DNA of 64,000 nt from Calothrix sp. PCC 7716 (GTDB lineage: Bacteria; Cyanobacteriota; Cyanobacteriia; Cyanobacteriales; Nostocaceae): contig NZ_AP025018.1 of assembly GCF_019977735.1 (NCBI RefSeq), positions 186,001 to 250,000 on the forward strand, in the 5' to 3' direction. Shown here piece by piece: positions 1 through 9,184 of the stretch. The position numbers were made by a program, and so were the translations under genes. Every line of letters begins with the position of its first letter. Positions within the stretch are counted from its first letter, which is position 1. Below the pieces are notes generated by a model. That model was not told the origin of the DNA and searched no databases. It was given only the letters and a program-made list of their open reading frames with translations.

Positions 1-111
1 ATAATTTTGATACAAACAGTATTCGATTTAACAACACCTCAAATTAGTTTTGTTAGTCATATTTCTGGAACAATTATTGGCTTTTTACTTGGGATGATTT
101 TGAAACATTAG
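1..111 (+). CDS. Rhomboid-family intramembrane protease, C-terminal end (partial)
   Basis: The first 36 codons read as a hydrophobic C-terminus ending in TAG. It contains S-H-I-S-G-T-I-I-G-F-L-L-G, the His-x-x-Gly-x-x-x-Gly pattern of the last core helix of rhomboid serine proteases, which carries the catalytic histidine. The rest of the gene, including the GxSG serine, lies upstream of the window, so activity cannot be judged. A hairpin terminator follows 17 bases after the stop. Rhomboid is the best reading, but it rests on a short segment. Confidence 0.6.
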   Translation: MILIQTVFDLTTPQISFVSHISGTIIGFLLGMILKH

Positions 112-127
112 AATAACAATACGTAAT

Positions 128-158
128 AAAGGCACCTATTTAGATAAGGCGCCTTTTT
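128..158 (+). terminator. Rho-independent terminator
   Basis: AAAGGC pairs with GCCTTT, and inner CC pairs with GG after one mismatch. The loop is about 11 bases and the stem is followed by a T run (154-158). It lies just after the rhomboid-like stop codon and fits an intrinsic terminator. Confidence 0.6.
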
Positions 159-207
159 AGCGCAACTAATGGTTCGTGTCAATAGTTTTGGTATGTTGGC
201 ACCTGTC

Positions 208-232
208 GTAGGGTGGGCAGTGCCCACCTTAC
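208..232. repeat. Interspersed GTAGGGTGGGCA palindrome
   Basis: GTAGGGTGGGCA and GTGCCCACCTTAC form a near-perfect inverted repeat of about 12 bp arms. Similar 'GGTGGGCA...TGCCCACC' palindromes are widespread intergenic repeats in filamentous cyanobacteria. A related element with GTGGGCA/TTGCCCGC arms occurs at 15274. Confidence 0.6.
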
Positions 233-287
233 AACGCCCCAGAATTAATGACACAGACTCTAGGTTTTCATGCGTAAATTTAGCGGT

Positions 288-303
288 GTGAACCGTGGTT
301 CAC
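288..303. repeat. GTGAACC(GT)GGTTCAC palindrome, copy 1
   Basis: This is a 16-bp palindrome with 7-bp arms around a central GT. The same element, read on the other strand, recurs at 1842-1857, so the two copies bracket the glutamate-receptor-like gene and its downstream tandem repeat. It falls in the upstream part of the long open frame and supports the view that codons before about 387 are not translated. Confidence 0.55.
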
Positions 304-398
304 AAATTCTCAGTAAATATAAGTATGTTCAAATAAATCTACGAAATGATATATTGACATTCAAAGATATATATGTATTAAGGGTGATGGAGTTTACT

Positions 399-1562
399 AT
401 GTATGATTACTTAAATATAAAAGTTGTTTTGTCAAAAAAAATACGTCAAATCATTAAAACCTTAAATAAAGTGCGTTTGTGGCAAAGTCTACTGGCTGGG
501 CTGCTAGTACTATTATTGTTATACCCTTACCCTGGCGCCACTCAAGAAAACCCATCTAAAAAAACGCTGCAAGTTGCAACGAAAGTAATTCCTCCGTTTG
601 TGTTTCAAGATAAAGATAAACTTTCGGGGTTTAGTATTGACTTATGGCGCAGCATTGCTAACGAAATAGGCGCCGACTTTAAGTTTACCGTGTATCCAAC
701 AGTACCAGATGTTCTTAATCAAGTTGAACAAAATAAAGTAGATTTAGGCATTGCAGCAATTTCCATCACTGCAGAACGGCAAAAGAAATTTGATTTCTCT
801 TTACCAATGTTTGCAGGGGGGTTGCAGATAATGGTCAGAAGTTCTGAAAGCAAAAATAATATCTTCCCTAACCTGGTACAGATGTTTTTCTCTCCAACGC
901 TTCTACAGCTTGTTGCCATTGCACTAGTTTTAATTGTAATTGCTGCCCACATTATTTGGTTATTTGAACGTCATCACCAAGAAGCAATGATTTCCAAATC
1001 TTATTTCCCTGGTATTTTAAAAGCTTCTTGGTGGGCAGCTGCAACTTTAGCGACACAAGCTGATGAAATGCCCAAAGGTCCACTCGGTCGAATGATAGCA
1101 ATAATTTGGATGTTTATTGGCGTGATTTTTGTCGCTTATTTTACAGCAACCGTTACTACTGCTATGACAGTGCAACAACTTCAAGGTGATATTCGTGGTA
1201 TTGAAGATTTACCCGGTCGAGTTGTGGTTACTACTGCTGGTAGTACTGCATCTGAATTTCTACGTCAGCAAAAAATTAAAGCTGTTGAAGTCGCTGGTAT
1301 CGATAAAGCTTATGCAACTTTACTAAACAATCAAGCCGATGCTTTAGTTTTTGACTCTCCTGTACTTCTTTACTATACAGCTAACGAAGGTAAAAATAAG
1401 GTTGAAATTGTCGGCTCAATATTCCAAGAAGAAAATTACGGTATTGTTTTACCAAATAATAGTCCTTACCGTAGAGAAATTAACAGTGCGCTGTTGACTC
1501 TTAAAGAGAATGGAATTTATAAGACATTATATGAAAAATGGTTTGATGTCAAGAAATCATAG
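399..1562 (+). CDS. Prokaryotic ionotropic glutamate receptor-like channel
   Basis: A 387-residue membrane protein with the architecture of bacterial glutamate-receptor channels (GluR0 type). It has a signal/anchor segment (about 24-48), ligand-binding lobe S1 (about 55-150, with the classic I-S-I-T-A-E-R...FDFS site, Arg127), helix M1 (about 170-190), a re-entrant pore loop (about 208-228), helix M3 (about 231-256) and lobe S2 (about 260-385). The open frame extends upstream to 270. The ATG at 399 is preferred because GGAG lies 6 bases before it and the upstream part contains a dispersed palindrome; ATG 387 is an alternative. The K+ filter TVGYG of GluR0 is absent: the pore reads ATLATQADEMPKG and is followed by M3 residues resembling the animal SYTANLAAF motif. 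An amino-acid ABC binding protein is less likely because of the central membrane segments. Confidence 0.82.
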   Translation: MYDYLNIKVVLSKKIRQIIKTLNKVRLWQSLLAGLLVLLLLYPYPGATQENPSKKTLQVATKVIPPFVFQDKDKLSGFSIDLWRSIANEIGADFKFTVYPTVPDVLNQVEQNKVDLGIAAISITAERQKKFDFSLPMFAGGLQIMVRSSESKNNIFPNLVQMFFSPTLLQLVAIALVLIVIAAHIIWLFERHHQEAMISKSYFPGILKASWWAAATLATQADEMPKGPLGRMIAIIWMFIGVIFVAYFTATVTTAMTVQQLQGDIRGIEDLPGRVVVTTAGSTASEFLRQQKIKAVEVAGIDKAYATLLNNQADALVFDSPVLLYYTANEGKNKVEIVGSIFQEENYGIVLPNNSPYRREINSALLTLKENGIYKTLYEKWFDVKKS

Positions 1563-1860
1563 AAACCAGGTTTCTTCGTTGAATCTTGTCATAAAAATCA
1601 CAATTTCGAGTAGAAACCAGGTTTCTCAGATGAAAATGTGAACCACGCCTCAGAAACAAACCAGAAACCAGGTTTCTTCGTTGAATCTTGTCATAAAAAT
1701 CACAATTTCGAGTAGAAACCAGGTTTCTCAGATGAAAATGTGAACCACGCCTCAGAAACAAACCAGAAACCAGGTTTCTTCGTTGAATCTTGTCATAAAA
1801 ATCACAATTTCGAGTAGAAACCAGGTTTCTCGGATCAAAATGTGAACCACGGTTCACATT
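1561..1860. repeat. 102-bp tandem repeat, about three copies
   Basis: The unit starts with the palindrome AGAAACCAGGTTTCT (at 1561, 1663 and 1765). It continues through a conserved spacer, a second AGAAACCAGGTTTCT, and GTGAACCACGCCTC, with an exact 102-bp period. This fills most of the 396-bp gap between two genes. Because 102 is divisible by three, the antisense strand stays open as a repetitive frame that I do not regard as a gene. The rest of the gap to 1958 shows no other feature. Confidence 0.9.
1842..1857. repeat. GTGAACC(AC)GGTTCAC palindrome, copy 2
   Basis: Reverse complement of the element at 288-303. It closes the tandem repeat array. In the earlier units the second arm is degenerate (GTGAACCACGCCTC), so the palindrome is complete only in the last unit. 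Confidence 0.55.
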
Positions 1861-1958
1861 TACAAATTTAATTTCAAATTTAATTCGACCTTCGGAGAAT
1901 AGAACCAAATATTTGTGCGATGTATGATTGCTGGCAATAATAACAACCGCTCTTAGTC

Positions 1959-2882
1959 GTGAATTGCATAACTACCAAGTTCTGGACTAGCTGTTTACTA
2001 GCTGTTACAGTGTCATTTCCTTTTGCCCATGCACAAGCGACTTCACTTTACCAGCAATATTCTGTGTACAATTTAGCGCAGGCAGGTAATTTCAATCAGT
2101 TGATGCGACAAGGTTACGCTCAAGCTGGTCAACGAAATTATCGTAGAGCATTACAATTTTTTAGACAGGCACTCTCAGCACGTCCTGGCAATAGATTTGC
2201 CACTGCTGCTATTGCCAATATGCAAAGCTATATTCAGCGTGGCGCCAGAAGGTCGATTGGTTTTACAGCGGGAAGACCTGGTAGAGTCAGAGCAGGGGGA
2301 ACTAGAGGAACTTGCTTTCAAAATCAAAAAGCTCCTATTCCTTTGGTACCTTCAGACCAAGAAGCACAGTTGACAACAGCAGAATATCCAACATTTTATA
2401 TTTATATTCCTCAAATCACAACTGAAGCGCGAACAATGGAATTTGTACTGCGCGATAACACTAATATTACACCTTTGTATAGAGAATCTTTCCATCCTGT
2501 TCAGCAAGCAGGCATTATCAGCATTCGTTTACCCACACGTATACCCTTACAAATAGGTCAAATTTATACTTGGGGATTTTCGATGATTTGCGACCCTCGC
2601 AAACGCGATGAAGATATTTATATAGAAGGCAGAATTGAGCGGTTACAAGATGAAAATTTAGATACTCAACTACAAACTACAAGTAAAATTTTAGACCGTG
2701 CTGTTCTTTATACAACAGCCGGGTTTTGGGAAAATGCTTTCACGGATATAGCAATTCTACGGCGCCAACGTCCCAACGACCCCGAAGTTCAGCAATACTG
2801 GCAAGATTTATTACAGTCCATCGAGGCGCCACCCGAAACTTACAATAAACCATTTTTACCCTGTTGTACACCCAAACAATAA
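1959..2882 (+). CDS. DUF928 domain protein
   Basis: A 307-residue secreted protein starting at GTG, with a signal peptide (about 1-27, ending AHA-QA). A single TPR-like segment (about 55-85) is followed by a DUF928 domain (about 120-285, with YPTFYIYIP, VLRD and the YTWGFSMICDP stretch). DUF928 proteins are almost confined to cyanobacteria and are repeatedly found beside two-partner secretion and CHAT-TPR genes, as here: the TpsA gene starts 33 bp downstream. The biochemical function is unknown. Periplasmic or cell-surface location is inferred from the signal peptide. Confidence 0.8.
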   Translation: MNCITTKFWTSCLLAVTVSFPFAHAQATSLYQQYSVYNLAQAGNFNQLMRQGYAQAGQRNYRRALQFFRQALSARPGNRFATAAIANMQSYIQRGARRSIGFTAGRPGRVRAGGTRGTCFQNQKAPIPLVPSDQEAQLTTAEYPTFYIYIPQITTEARTMEFVLRDNTNITPLYRESFHPVQQAGIISIRLPTRIPLQIGQIYTWGFSMICDPRKRDEDIYIEGRIERLQDENLDTQLQTTSKILDRAVLYTTAGFWENAFTDIAILRRQRPNDPEVQQYWQDLLQSIEAPPETYNKPFLPCCTPKQ

Positions 2883-2915
2883 ACACCTACTATCGAAAGC
2901 GGGGGAATTAAACGT

Positions 2916-5900
2916 ATGATAAAAATTAAATTACTGCTCTTTCTTCTAATTACCAATCTAACGATTCTCCTTACTCCAAGAGCTTCATCTCAAATTACTC
3001 CAGATAGTACACTAGGCGCCGAACGTTCAGTAGTCACACCAAACGGTAACATACAAGGGCTACCCGCAACTCTCATCCAAGGAGGCGCCACAAGAGGTGT
3101 TAATCTATTTCAAAGTTTCTCACAATTCAACGTTGGAGACGGGCAACGAGTTTACTTTGCCAACCCACAAGGAATTCAAAATATATTATCCCGCATAACA
3201 GGTGGAGACCCCTCCAGAATATTTGGAACTTTGGGTGTAGACGGTAAAGCGAATTTATTCTTTCTTAACCCCAATGGAATTATATTTGGTCAAAACGCGC
3301 GGTTAGATGTAGCAGGTTCATTTTTTGCCAGTACAGCAAATAGCTTTGTATTCGATAACGGGTTACAGTTCAGCGCAACCAACCCAGAAGCACCACCACT
3401 AATAACAGTAAGCATACGTCCAGGATTACAATTTGGCGCCAATTCTTCTACTATCAGCAATACCGGAAACCTCCAAACAGGGCAAGATTTAACACTTGCT
3501 GGTGTAAAACTCGACCTGCAAGGAAAACTAGAAGCAGGAAACGACTTAACACTCTCCGCAACAGATACAGTAAAAGTCAGAGATACAGCAACAAATCCTT
3601 TTATTGCTTCTGCGGGTGGAAAGCTACTTTTACAAGGTAATCAAAATGTAGATATTTATGCTTTAAATCATCCTAACAGTGGGTTTTTCTCAGGTTCCGA
3701 CATGGTGCTGCGGAGTGCAAATACTGTAGGAGGAGATGCACACTACTGGGCAAACGGTAATTTTCGCATAGAACAACTCGATGGTAATGTCGGAAATCTT
3801 TTCAGTCCTTATGACCCAGTAATTCGCGCAAGTGGAGATGTAAATGTTGGTGACTATACAGGTGCTTCACTCCATATTCTGGCTGGAGGTAGTGTAACTC
3901 TTGGGAATGTAAATATTACAGGCGCCGACTCTAAAGCAAACACCTTATCAGGAAATGTTACGCTTTCTGATGGAACATCGCTACAAATTGATGGTGCCAA
4001 TAAACCAACTTTAGATATACGCGCGGGTACAACTGATTTTGGAACACCCGGAGTTACACCTGATAATTCGGGCAATGAAATTATATATACTCCCATTCAA
4101 AATCCTTTAAATAATAGTATTAGCTCTGTCATTAGCAATCAAACTCAAACAGAAGGTGCAAAAATTTCAATTGCAGGAATTAATGTTGTACAGAATGGTC
4201 AGGTATTATTAACAAATCAATATCAACCTAATACAAATTTTCCAGGAGGTACGATTGAAATTACGGGGACTTCTCCTAACTTAGATGTAGGCGCCTATTC
4301 AATAACAGCTTTTGGTAGTCCAGTTACTATAGATTCTAGAGGCAGTGTACGAATTGCAGAAGGAATAAATACAGGTTCTAGAGACAGAACTGGAGGAGAC
4401 ATCAATATTCTGAGTAACGGAAACATTCAAGTTAGTGATCAGAATATTCGTTCCGGAAATCAAAACGATTTTGGAGGAAGTTTAACATCCATAGCCAATA
4501 ATGGCAGCAGTGGCAATATTACTCTTAACAGTAGAAATGGAAACATAGATATCAAAAGAAAAATTGGTTCTTGGGCTAACATTACTAAAGCTGGGAATAT
4601 AAGTATTAACGCGAATGGTAATATTACTATAGAAGATGAAATAGCATCTCGTATAATAAATAATGGAACAGGAACAGCAGGAAGTGTAGAAATTAACAGT
4701 AGTAACGGCAACATAAATTTTATAGCTGAGGGAGAAGCACCTTCTAGTAGTGGATTTATTCGGGAAATTACATCCTCTACACTTAGCGGACAAGGTGGTA
4801 CAATCAGGCTAAATTCACCTCAAGGTCAAATTAATACAACAGGTTGGACAATTAGACCTCAGTCTCAAAATGGTTTAGCTGGAAATGTGGCAATTGAAGC
4901 TCGTGGTGATATTCGTATTGGTAATATCGAAGCTTCAAGTAATAATACTAACCAAGCAGACTTTAATAAAGTTACGATTCAATCGAATCAGGGTTCGGTC
5001 TTTTTAAATAACTCTAGAATAACTACCAGTAACTCTGGCTCTAATTTTTCAGGAGACATAAGTATTAGCGCACGTAATCAAGTTTTAATTGGTGATGACA
5101 ATGGAAAAGCAGAAATTTCTAGCCGGGGAAATTTTGGACGTATCTTTATTGGTAAATCTGATGAGTATACATCTTTTTCTCCACAAACAGTTGAAATAAA
5201 AAACTCTACACTCAGCACTACTAACTCAAGCTTATCTCAAGAAGCAACAGATAATACTCGTAATACTATTGATAGTGGTTCTATATTCATCGATACTGGT
5301 TTCCTTTCACTGAAAAACACCACAATTGACACAAACACTGTAACAAGAGGCAATGCAGGCGATATCACAATTAATGCAACCAGTGGAGGTGTTGACATAG
5401 ATCAAGGTAGTAGTATTAGCAGTCAGGTATTGTCACGTGCAAACCTTCTACCACAAAACATTGCTAACCCTAAACCAGAAGAATTTCGTAACGGCGGCAA
5501 TATAAATATTACAGCAGGTTCGTTCAAATTAAGCAATAATAGTCAAATCAATGCTTTTGTAAATAGTGGCAACTCTAACCTTGATGCCCAAGACCGTCCA
5601 TTTGCCAATGCTGGAAATATAAATATTAATGTTGGTAGTGGCAACTTTGAAATTAATGCTGCGCCAAATGGCAGGGGTATCACTGGTATTTTTAGTACAT
5701 TAGGAAACGGGGGAGAGGATGGTTTTACCAATGCAACTGGTAAGGGAGGAGATATCACTATCACCTCTGGGTCAATGTTAATTAATGGTACAAATACTGA
5801 AGTAACGCCAAATGCGGGAATAGCTGCTAAGACTTTTGGAATTGGAGATGCTGGTAAAATTCAAATTAATACAGGCAACCTGACTATTCAAAATGGCGGT

Positions 5901-7283
5901 TTTATAGATAACAGTACTACCAGAAATGGAAATGCTGGTTCAATTAATATTACAGCACAGTCAGTCAATCTAACTAACGATAGCCCAAGGCGCCGTGCTA
6001 TACAAAGTGTTGTACAAACACGGTCAGAAAAGGGTAATGGTGGTGATATTTTTATCAATACAGGTTCATTATCTTTAAATAATGCCGGTATTGATGCTAG
6101 CGTTATTGGAAACCAGGGAAATGCTGGCACTATAAATATTACAGCTAATAGTTTTAATGCCACTGAAGGTGGTCAGGTGCGAAGTGCCACCAATACAACT
6201 AATAGTAGTGAGAAAGCTGGAGGTATAGTACTCAAAGTTAGAGATAATATTACTCTGTCTGGCTCTAGACAATCAGCTAATCCAAATAGTGACCGAAATT
6301 CTTATTACATAGATGCAAATAATCTAATTCCTAGTGGGGTTTTTGCAACTACAGGCGCCAATTCAACAGGCAGTGGTGGTAATATTTTTATAGACCCCGA
6401 ACAAGTAACAATTGAAGACGGTGGCAGAGTTGCTGTAGATAGTCAAGGTACAGGTAATGCAGGTCAAATAAACCTTGAAGCAAACCGTCTTATTCTTAAT
6501 CAAGGTAATATTACTGCCAATACAAATAACGGTAATGGTGGAGATATAACAATCAACGTAGCAGATTTACTGTCAATGAGACGTAATAGTTTAATTTCTA
6601 CCACTGCTGGTCAAACTGGTGGAAATGGTGGAAATATCACTATTGGTGGTATCGGCAACTCCGTTCCACTTATTGTTACAACTCCAGGAGAAAACAACGA
6701 TATCATTGCCAACGCGCGTACAGGTACAGATGGTAAGGTCATAATTAACGCAATTGGTGGTTTTGGTTTTAACCCCTTGACTAGGCAAGACCTAGAGAAA
6801 TTAGACCCTATAAATCAAAATCCTCGTAATTTACAAAGCAGTGATATCACCGCTATATCTTCAGCAGCTTCTCCTATCAATAATCCGCAAGCAAATCCTA
6901 ACTCACCAGAAAGCGAACTAAGTGTTCCTTTAATTGACCTACCTCAAAAGACAGTCGATGCTTCTACATTGATAGCTACTAGATGTGACGCTTTTGCTGG
7001 TAAAGGTAGTCAATTTGTAAATACAGGAAACGGTGGTTTACCACCTCGACCCGATGCACCACTGAACAGTGACGCTGTATGGAAAGATACACGTTTAACC
7101 ACAACTCCAACACAGCAACAAATACCTACTGCAACAACTTCAAATCGAAAAACAATCGCGGCGCCTCCAAAACCTGCGACTACATGGGTATTCAACGATA
7201 AAGGCGAAGTAACCCTTGTTTCCAAGGCGCCTGGTAGTAATTCTTCATTGTTTAATAATACGCCTATTTGTCCAGTTCGCTAA
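2916..7283 (+). CDS. TpsA exoprotein, filamentous haemagglutinin-type
   Basis: A 1455-residue exported protein. After a signal peptide (about 1-25) comes the two-partner-secretion domain (about 28-160), with the diagnostic N-P-N-G-I-I-F-G motif and surrounding FHA-type beta-helix signature. The remainder is a long Gly/Asn/Thr-rich beta-helical stalk with repeated GNAG-I-I-ITA-like turns. The C-terminus carries the Cys-containing tail typical of cyanobacterial family members (ATRCDAFAG near 1360). It would be secreted through the TpsB encoded 115 bp downstream. GGGGGAA precedes the ATG. Adhesion or surface-layer roles are likely for the family; the ligand is unknown. Confidence 0.9.
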   Translation: MIKIKLLLFLLITNLTILLTPRASSQITPDSTLGAERSVVTPNGNIQGLPATLIQGGATRGVNLFQSFSQFNVGDGQRVYFANPQGIQNILSRITGGDPSRIFGTLGVDGKANLFFLNPNGIIFGQNARLDVAGSFFASTANSFVFDNGLQFSATNPEAPPLITVSIRPGLQFGANSSTISNTGNLQTGQDLTLAGVKLDLQGKLEAGNDLTLSATDTVKVRDTATNPFIASAGGKLLLQGNQNVDIYALNHPNSGFFSGSDMVLRSANTVGGDAHYWANGNFRIEQLDGNVGNLFSPYDPVIRASGDVNVGDYTGASLHILAGGSVTLGNVNITGADSKANTLSGNVTLSDGTSLQIDGANKPTLDIRAGTTDFGTPGVTPDNSGNEIIYTPIQNPLNNSISSVISNQTQTEGAKISIAGINVVQNGQVLLTNQYQPNTNFPGGTIEITGTSPNLDVGAYSITAFGSPVTIDSRGSVRIAEGINTGSRDRTGGDINILSNGNIQVSDQNIRSGNQNDFGGSLTSIANNGSSGNITLNSRNGNIDIKRKIGSWANITKAGNISINANGNITIEDEIASRIINNGTGTAGSVEINSSNGNINFIAEGEAPSSSGFIREITSSTLSGQGGTIRLNSPQGQINTTGWTIRPQSQNGLAGNVAIEARGDIRIGNIEASSNNTNQADFNKVTIQSNQGSVFLNNSRITTSNSGSNFSGDISISARNQVLIGDDNGKAEISSRGNFGRIFIGKSDEYTSFSPQTVEIKNSTLSTTNSSLSQEATDNTRNTIDSGSIFIDTGFLSLKNTTIDTNTVTRGNAGDITINATSGGVDIDQGSSISSQVLSRANLLPQNIANPKPEEFRNGGNINITAGSFKLSNNSQINAFVNSGNSNLDAQDRPFANAGNININVGSGNFEINAAPNGRGITGIFSTLGNGGEDGFTNATGKGGDITITSGSMLINGTNTEVTPNAGIAAKTFGIGDAGKIQINTGNLTIQNGGFIDNSTTRNGNAGSINITAQSVNLTNDSPRRRAIQSVVQTRSEKGNGGDIFINTGSLSLNNAGIDASVIGNQGNAGTINITANSFNATEGGQVRSATNTTNSSEKAGGIVLKVRDNITLSGSRQSANPNSDRNSYYIDANNLIPSGVFATTGANSTGSGGNIFIDPEQVTIEDGGRVAVDSQGTGNAGQINLEANRLILNQGNITANTNNGNGGDITINVADLLSMRRNSLISTTAGQTGGNGGNITIGGIGNSVPLIVTTPGENNDIIANARTGTDGKVIINAIGGFGFNPLTRQDLEKLDPINQNPRNLQSSDITAISSAASPINNPQANPNSPESELSVPLIDLPQKTVDASTLIATRCDAFAGKGSQFVNTGNGGLPPRPDAPLNSDAVWKDTRLTTTPTQQQIPTATTSNRKTIAAPPKPATTWVFNDKGEVTLVSKAPGSNSSLFNNTPICPVR

Positions 7284-7363
7284 TCCCCCTAGCCCCCCTT
7301 AACAAAGGGGGAACAAGAGGTCTTCTTAAAGCCCCCCTTAACAAAGGGGGTTGGGGGAATCAA
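7284..7363. repeat. CCCCCTTAACAAAGGGGG interspersed repeats
   Basis: Two copies of the palindrome CCCCCCTTAACAAAGGGGG lie between tpsA and tpsB, separated by about 30 bp and flanked by CCCCCTAG and GGTTGGGGGAAT extensions. It is a well-known repeat type in Nostocales. Its strong stems could attenuate transcription between exoprotein and transporter; that is inference. Confidence 0.75.
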
Positions 7364-7397
7364 TCCAAGTTATTACACTTAATTTATCTCATAAAAA

Positions 7398-9164
7398 ATG
7401 AATATTAAACTTTTGTTAATCCTTACAATACTACTAAACTTAATAACTCCAAAATCTATACTTGCCCAGGCGCCTGGACAAGACTTACAGCGACAAACAG
7501 AACCCCCACCTACCCCTCTTCCCAATATTCAAAAACTACCATCGCCACAAGAATTATTTCAATTTCCATCAATAACCGCTCCCACACCTCCCACTCCCCA
7601 AGTTATTCCGAGTGATGTACAAGGCGCCATCAAAGTCACAAACTTTGAAATTGAAGGTAGCACTGTTTTCACTCAACAACAATTAAATGATGCCACAAAA
7701 GACTTAATTAACAGACCTATCAGCTTTACCGAGCTACTACAAGCTGCTGATAAAATTACTAATCTTTACACAAAAGGTTGTAATGATAATAACTCTAAAG
7801 AACCTTGTTATGTAAACTCCGGCGCCTATATTCCTGCCGACCAAACCTTTAAAGTAGATGGTGGGATAGTAAAAATTAGAGTTTTAGAAGGTCGTCTAGA
7901 AAATATTAACGTCAAAGGAACACGACGATTAAATTCTGATTATGTACGAAGTCGTTTAGCTTTAGGCGCCGATAAACCTCTAAATCTCAAAAAACTACTA
8001 GAAGCTTTACAATTATTAGAACTAGACCCATTAATACAAAATGTTAAAGCCGAATTAGCAACAGGCACCACTCCGGGTGGTAGCATTTTAGCCGTTCAAG
8101 TTGCAGAAACTAAAACATTTAGCGTTCAACTAAATTTAAATAACAATAGACAACCTAGTGTCGGTAGCTTTGAACGACAAATTCAATTTAACCAAGCCAA
8201 CTTATTAGGACTTGGAGACGGTTTGAGCGTTGCTTATGCCAATACTGACGGAAGTAATAGTGTATACGCTAGTTATGGAATACCTTTAAATCCTCAAAAT
8301 GGCACATTGACATTCAATTACAGCTATGCATCAAGCGAAGTCATTGAAAAACCATTTGATGCTTTGGGTATTGAGGGTACATCACAAGAATATGGAATTA
8401 CATACCGTCAACCTTTAATACGAACACCAACAAAAGAGTTTGCGTTATCTTTATCAGCAACTCGTCGCGAAAGTGACCTTGGTTTTTTAGAAACATTAGT
8501 GGGTGAAAGACTTCCTTTTCCTTCTCCTGGCGCCGATGAAAATGGTCAAACTCGCGCGACTATTTTACGTTTTGCCCAAGACTGGACGCAGCGTAGTAGC
8601 AGCGAAGTTTTTGCCGCGCGCTCACAACTAAGTTTAGGTATCGATGCTTTAGATGCCACTATAAATAATACTGACCCAGATGGTGAATTTTTTGCTTGGC
8701 GTGGACAAGCACAGTGGGTAAAACTATTGGCGCCAGATACTTTATTCATCGCGCGTGCAGATTTACAACTTGCCGATAGACCGTTACTACCGAGTGAACA
8801 AATTGGTTTAGGAGGACAAGCAACAGTTAGAGGATATCGTCAAGATAGAACTTTAGCAGATAATGGCTTTCTGGCTTCAGCAGAATTTCGTTACCCTGTA
8901 TTACGAGTTCCAGAAATTCAAGGATTACTGCAAGTTACCCCGTTTATTGATTTTGGTACAGCTTGGAATACATCTAACGCTGGAAGAGGCGCCCTCAACC
9001 CAGATACTTTAGCATCGGTAGGGCTTGGGTTATTATGGCAACAAAATAATAGGTTAACCGCGCGGTTTGACTGGGGTGTTCCGCTAGGTCGGGTTTCTGG
9101 TGAGAAAAACTCTTGGCAAGAAAATGGATTGTATTTTTCCATTATTTATCATCAACCTTTTTAA
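7398..9164 (+). CDS. TpsB outer-membrane transporter (ShlB/FhaC/HecB family)
   Basis: A 588-residue Omp85-superfamily protein that translocates its TpsA partner across the outer membrane. It has a signal peptide (1-24, ending ILAQA), a Pro-rich linker that occludes the barrel in the family (about 30-70), two POTRA domains (about 75-150 and 155-230) and a 16-strand barrel (about 240-588) ending in a C-terminal phenylalanine (YHQPF). The conserved L6 loop VRGY motif sits near residue 477, in GLGGQATVRGYRQD. The length is normal. Its location directly after the TpsA gene supports a dedicated pair. Confidence 0.93.
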   Translation: MNIKLLLILTILLNLITPKSILAQAPGQDLQRQTEPPPTPLPNIQKLPSPQELFQFPSITAPTPPTPQVIPSDVQGAIKVTNFEIEGSTVFTQQQLNDATKDLINRPISFTELLQAADKITNLYTKGCNDNNSKEPCYVNSGAYIPADQTFKVDGGIVKIRVLEGRLENINVKGTRRLNSDYVRSRLALGADKPLNLKKLLEALQLLELDPLIQNVKAELATGTTPGGSILAVQVAETKTFSVQLNLNNNRQPSVGSFERQIQFNQANLLGLGDGLSVAYANTDGSNSVYASYGIPLNPQNGTLTFNYSYASSEVIEKPFDALGIEGTSQEYGITYRQPLIRTPTKEFALSLSATRRESDLGFLETLVGERLPFPSPGADENGQTRATILRFAQDWTQRSSSEVFAARSQLSLGIDALDATINNTDPDGEFFAWRGQAQWVKLLAPDTLFIARADLQLADRPLLPSEQIGLGGQATVRGYRQDRTLADNGFLASAEFRYPVLRVPEIQGLLQVTPFIDFGTAWNTSNAGRGALNPDTLASVGLGLLWQQNNRLTARFDWGVPLGRVSGEKNSWQENGLYFSIIYHQPF

Positions 9165-9184
9165 TTCATTTATCAGTTAAATAT

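Noticed and set aside
270-398. N-terminal extension of the glutamate-receptor-like protein
   Set aside because: It lacks a Shine-Dalgarno, includes a dispersed palindrome at 288-303, and starts well before the signal/anchor segment; the ATG at 399 has GGAG.
1549-1908. Minus-strand open frame of 119 codons with three repeated blocks
   Set aside because: It is created by the 102-bp tandem repeat (a multiple of three) and has no start signal or domain.
9113-9184. Upstream start of the CHAT protein inside tpsB
   Set aside because: ATG 9185 gives a clean signal peptide and avoids a 52-bp overlap.
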